A stretch of 64,000 bases of DNA, taken from assembly GCF_000238395.3 (NCBI RefSeq), contig NZ_CP011025.1, positions 2,728,001 to 2,792,000 on the forward strand, given 5' to 3'. A program made the position numbers and the translations under genes. This document shows, piece by piece, positions 63,395-64,000 of the stretch (positions are counted from its first letter, which is position 1; each line of letters starts with the position of its first letter). This DNA comes from Pseudoalteromonas arctica A 37-1-2. GTDB taxonomy: Bacteria > Pseudomonadota > Gammaproteobacteria > Enterobacterales > Alteromonadaceae. Under the pieces are notes generated by a model. It was not told the origin of the DNA and did not search any database. It was given only the letters and a program-made list of their open reading frames with translations.

Positions 63395-63919
63395 TTAAAT
63401 CCCCTTACCCGTACTGGCCATCTCTTGAGCTATACCCGTTACTATAGTTAACTGGTGCTTGCTTTTAGAGCCATATTCTATCGTAGTAGATACTTGAACC
63501 ATGTTGCATGAAACACCCGCTGTAAAACTATAACTACGAGGGCAATTAAGTTCTAGTAACCCATTATTTAAGTTCGTCATTATGCTTTTCATTTCACTAT
63601 CAGCCAGTGAAATATCTTTCCTTTTTTCTGTATATTCTTCATCGTTTTTATTTATTAAAATTGTTACAGCCTCTTCCTGGGTAAGAAAAAAATCACTCGC
63701 TGCACCTCGACTTGCTTCTGTTGCAATCAGCTTTTGTACTTCACCAATTAATTCATTTTCAGCGACTTCTCGCTCTTGTGCGGCATTTGTTATTTTAATA
63801 TCAATTGTACTACTACTCATAAGAGTAACTGCAATGCCGGTAACAGCTATCACCATAATTAATGCGGTTAAAAGCACCACACCTTGTTGCTTACTTGGTA
63901 ACAACTTTAAATTTTCCAT
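63395..63919 (-). CDS. pilX: minor pilin-like protein PilX
   Basis: A 174-residue prepilin-like protein. The leader KQQG is followed by VVLLTALIMVIAVTGIAVTL, the PilX N-terminal signature; position 5 of the mature chain is Thr, not Glu, as is common in PilX. The rest is polar with two Cys (LELNCPRSYS and GVSCNMV). A strong GGAGG ribosome site lies 7 bases upstream, within the end of pilW. It is stabilised with PilW, PilV and PilY1 in the pilus initiation complex. Confidence 0.88.
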   Translation of the reverse strand: MENLKLLPSKQQGVVLLTALIMVIAVTGIAVTLMSSSTIDIKITNAAQEREVAENELIGEVQKLIATEASRGAASDFFLTQEEAVTILINKNDEEYTEKRKDISLADSEMKSIMTNLNNGLLELNCPRSYSFTAGVSCNMVQVSTTIEYGSKSKHQLTIVTGIAQEMASTGKGI

Positions 63920-64000
63920 AGATTACCTCCAACATTACTTAAACGAATAGTTGTTGTAAAAACAGTGCGTCTATAATTATCATTAAAAGTTAGATCTCGT
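63907..64000 (-). CDS. pilW: PilW-like minor pilin, C-terminal end (partial)
   Basis: The minus-strand frame from the window edge to a TAA at 63909-63907 encodes 30 residues ending FTTTIRLSNVGGNLWKI. The FTTTIRLSN strand is typical of the PilW C-terminus. It overlaps pilX by 13 bp, so the two are coupled. Only the end is visible; the assignment rests on this motif and on the pilW-pilX-pilY1 order. Confidence 0.75.
   Translation of the reverse strand, partial: RDLTFNDNYRRTVFTTTIRLSNVGGNLWKI

Overview
The window is about 64 kb of AT-rich chromosomal DNA from a marine gammaproteobacterium. Several features suggest Alteromonadales, most likely Pseudoalteromonas: MotY for a sodium-driven flagellar motor, E. 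coli-like core gene orders (rpsP-rimM-trmD-rplS, ffh beside ypjD/yfjD, rluD-pgeF-clpB beside bamD), a one-piece tmRNA with the tag ANDDNYSLAA, and an attenuated pheA next to tyrA. The genus is inferred from gene content and style; no database was searched. Almost every gene belongs to the core genome. The visible mobile DNA is three insertion sequences and two palindromic intergenic repeats.

Layout. 1-5.1 kb: end of a batA-like gene, batB (VWA plus TPR), batD, then an ECF sigma factor with a membrane DUF3379 partner. 5.2-12.4 kb: Tim44-like protein, gamma-glutamyltransferase, a GNAT enzyme, a small lipoprotein, fabB and mnmC. 12.4-19.1 kb: an OmpA-family protein, small secreted proteins, an SDR protein, a TauE permease, a YHYH lipoprotein with a four-cysteine partner, and a membrane protein with an L7/L12-like N-terminus. 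19.2-25.5 kb: ssrA, a FapA-type DUF342 protein, rnt, motY, an EamA exporter and a TyrP-like transporter. 25.6-33 kb: aspartate/aromatic aminotransferase, a GAF protein, a response regulator-PP2C-kinase protein with its STAS partner, yciH and a large GGDEF-EAL protein. 33.2-36 kb: pheL-pheA and tyrA. 36-42 kb: ribosomal/SRP cluster, then ypjD and yfjD. 42-49.6 kb: an IS4 element, a transglycosylase lipoprotein, gshA, an Aer-like chemoreceptor and the first IS50-group copy. 49.6-58.4 kb: clpB, pgeF, rluD, bamD, DUF1488, aroE, a truncated globin, the second IS50-group copy and glnB. 58.5-64 kb: a type IV pilus minor pilin locus (two FimT-like genes; pilW-pilX-pilY1-pilE).

Regulation visible in the sequence is rich. 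There is a complete phenylalanine attenuator before pheA, TyrR-type boxes before tyrA and the TyrP-like transporter, a perfect FNR-type palindrome before the Aer-like receptor, and a heat-shock-type promoter before clpB. The aromatic amino acid genes (transporter, aminotransferase, pheA, tyrA) therefore look like a locally clustered, co-regulated set.

The most unusual pattern concerns the insertion sequences. All three sit inside rho-independent terminators between convergent genes, and each carries an inward-facing terminator at its left end that could replace the one it split. The two IS50-group copies appear identical and share an extra 36 bp of left flank, yet neither has matching 9-bp target duplications. 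I found no CRISPR array, prophage, tRNA or rRNA, and no clearly novel multi-gene defence or metabolic system. The best candidates for undescribed biology are the YHYH/four-Cys pair, the sigma/DUF3379 pair beside the Bat operon, and the partner-switching module.
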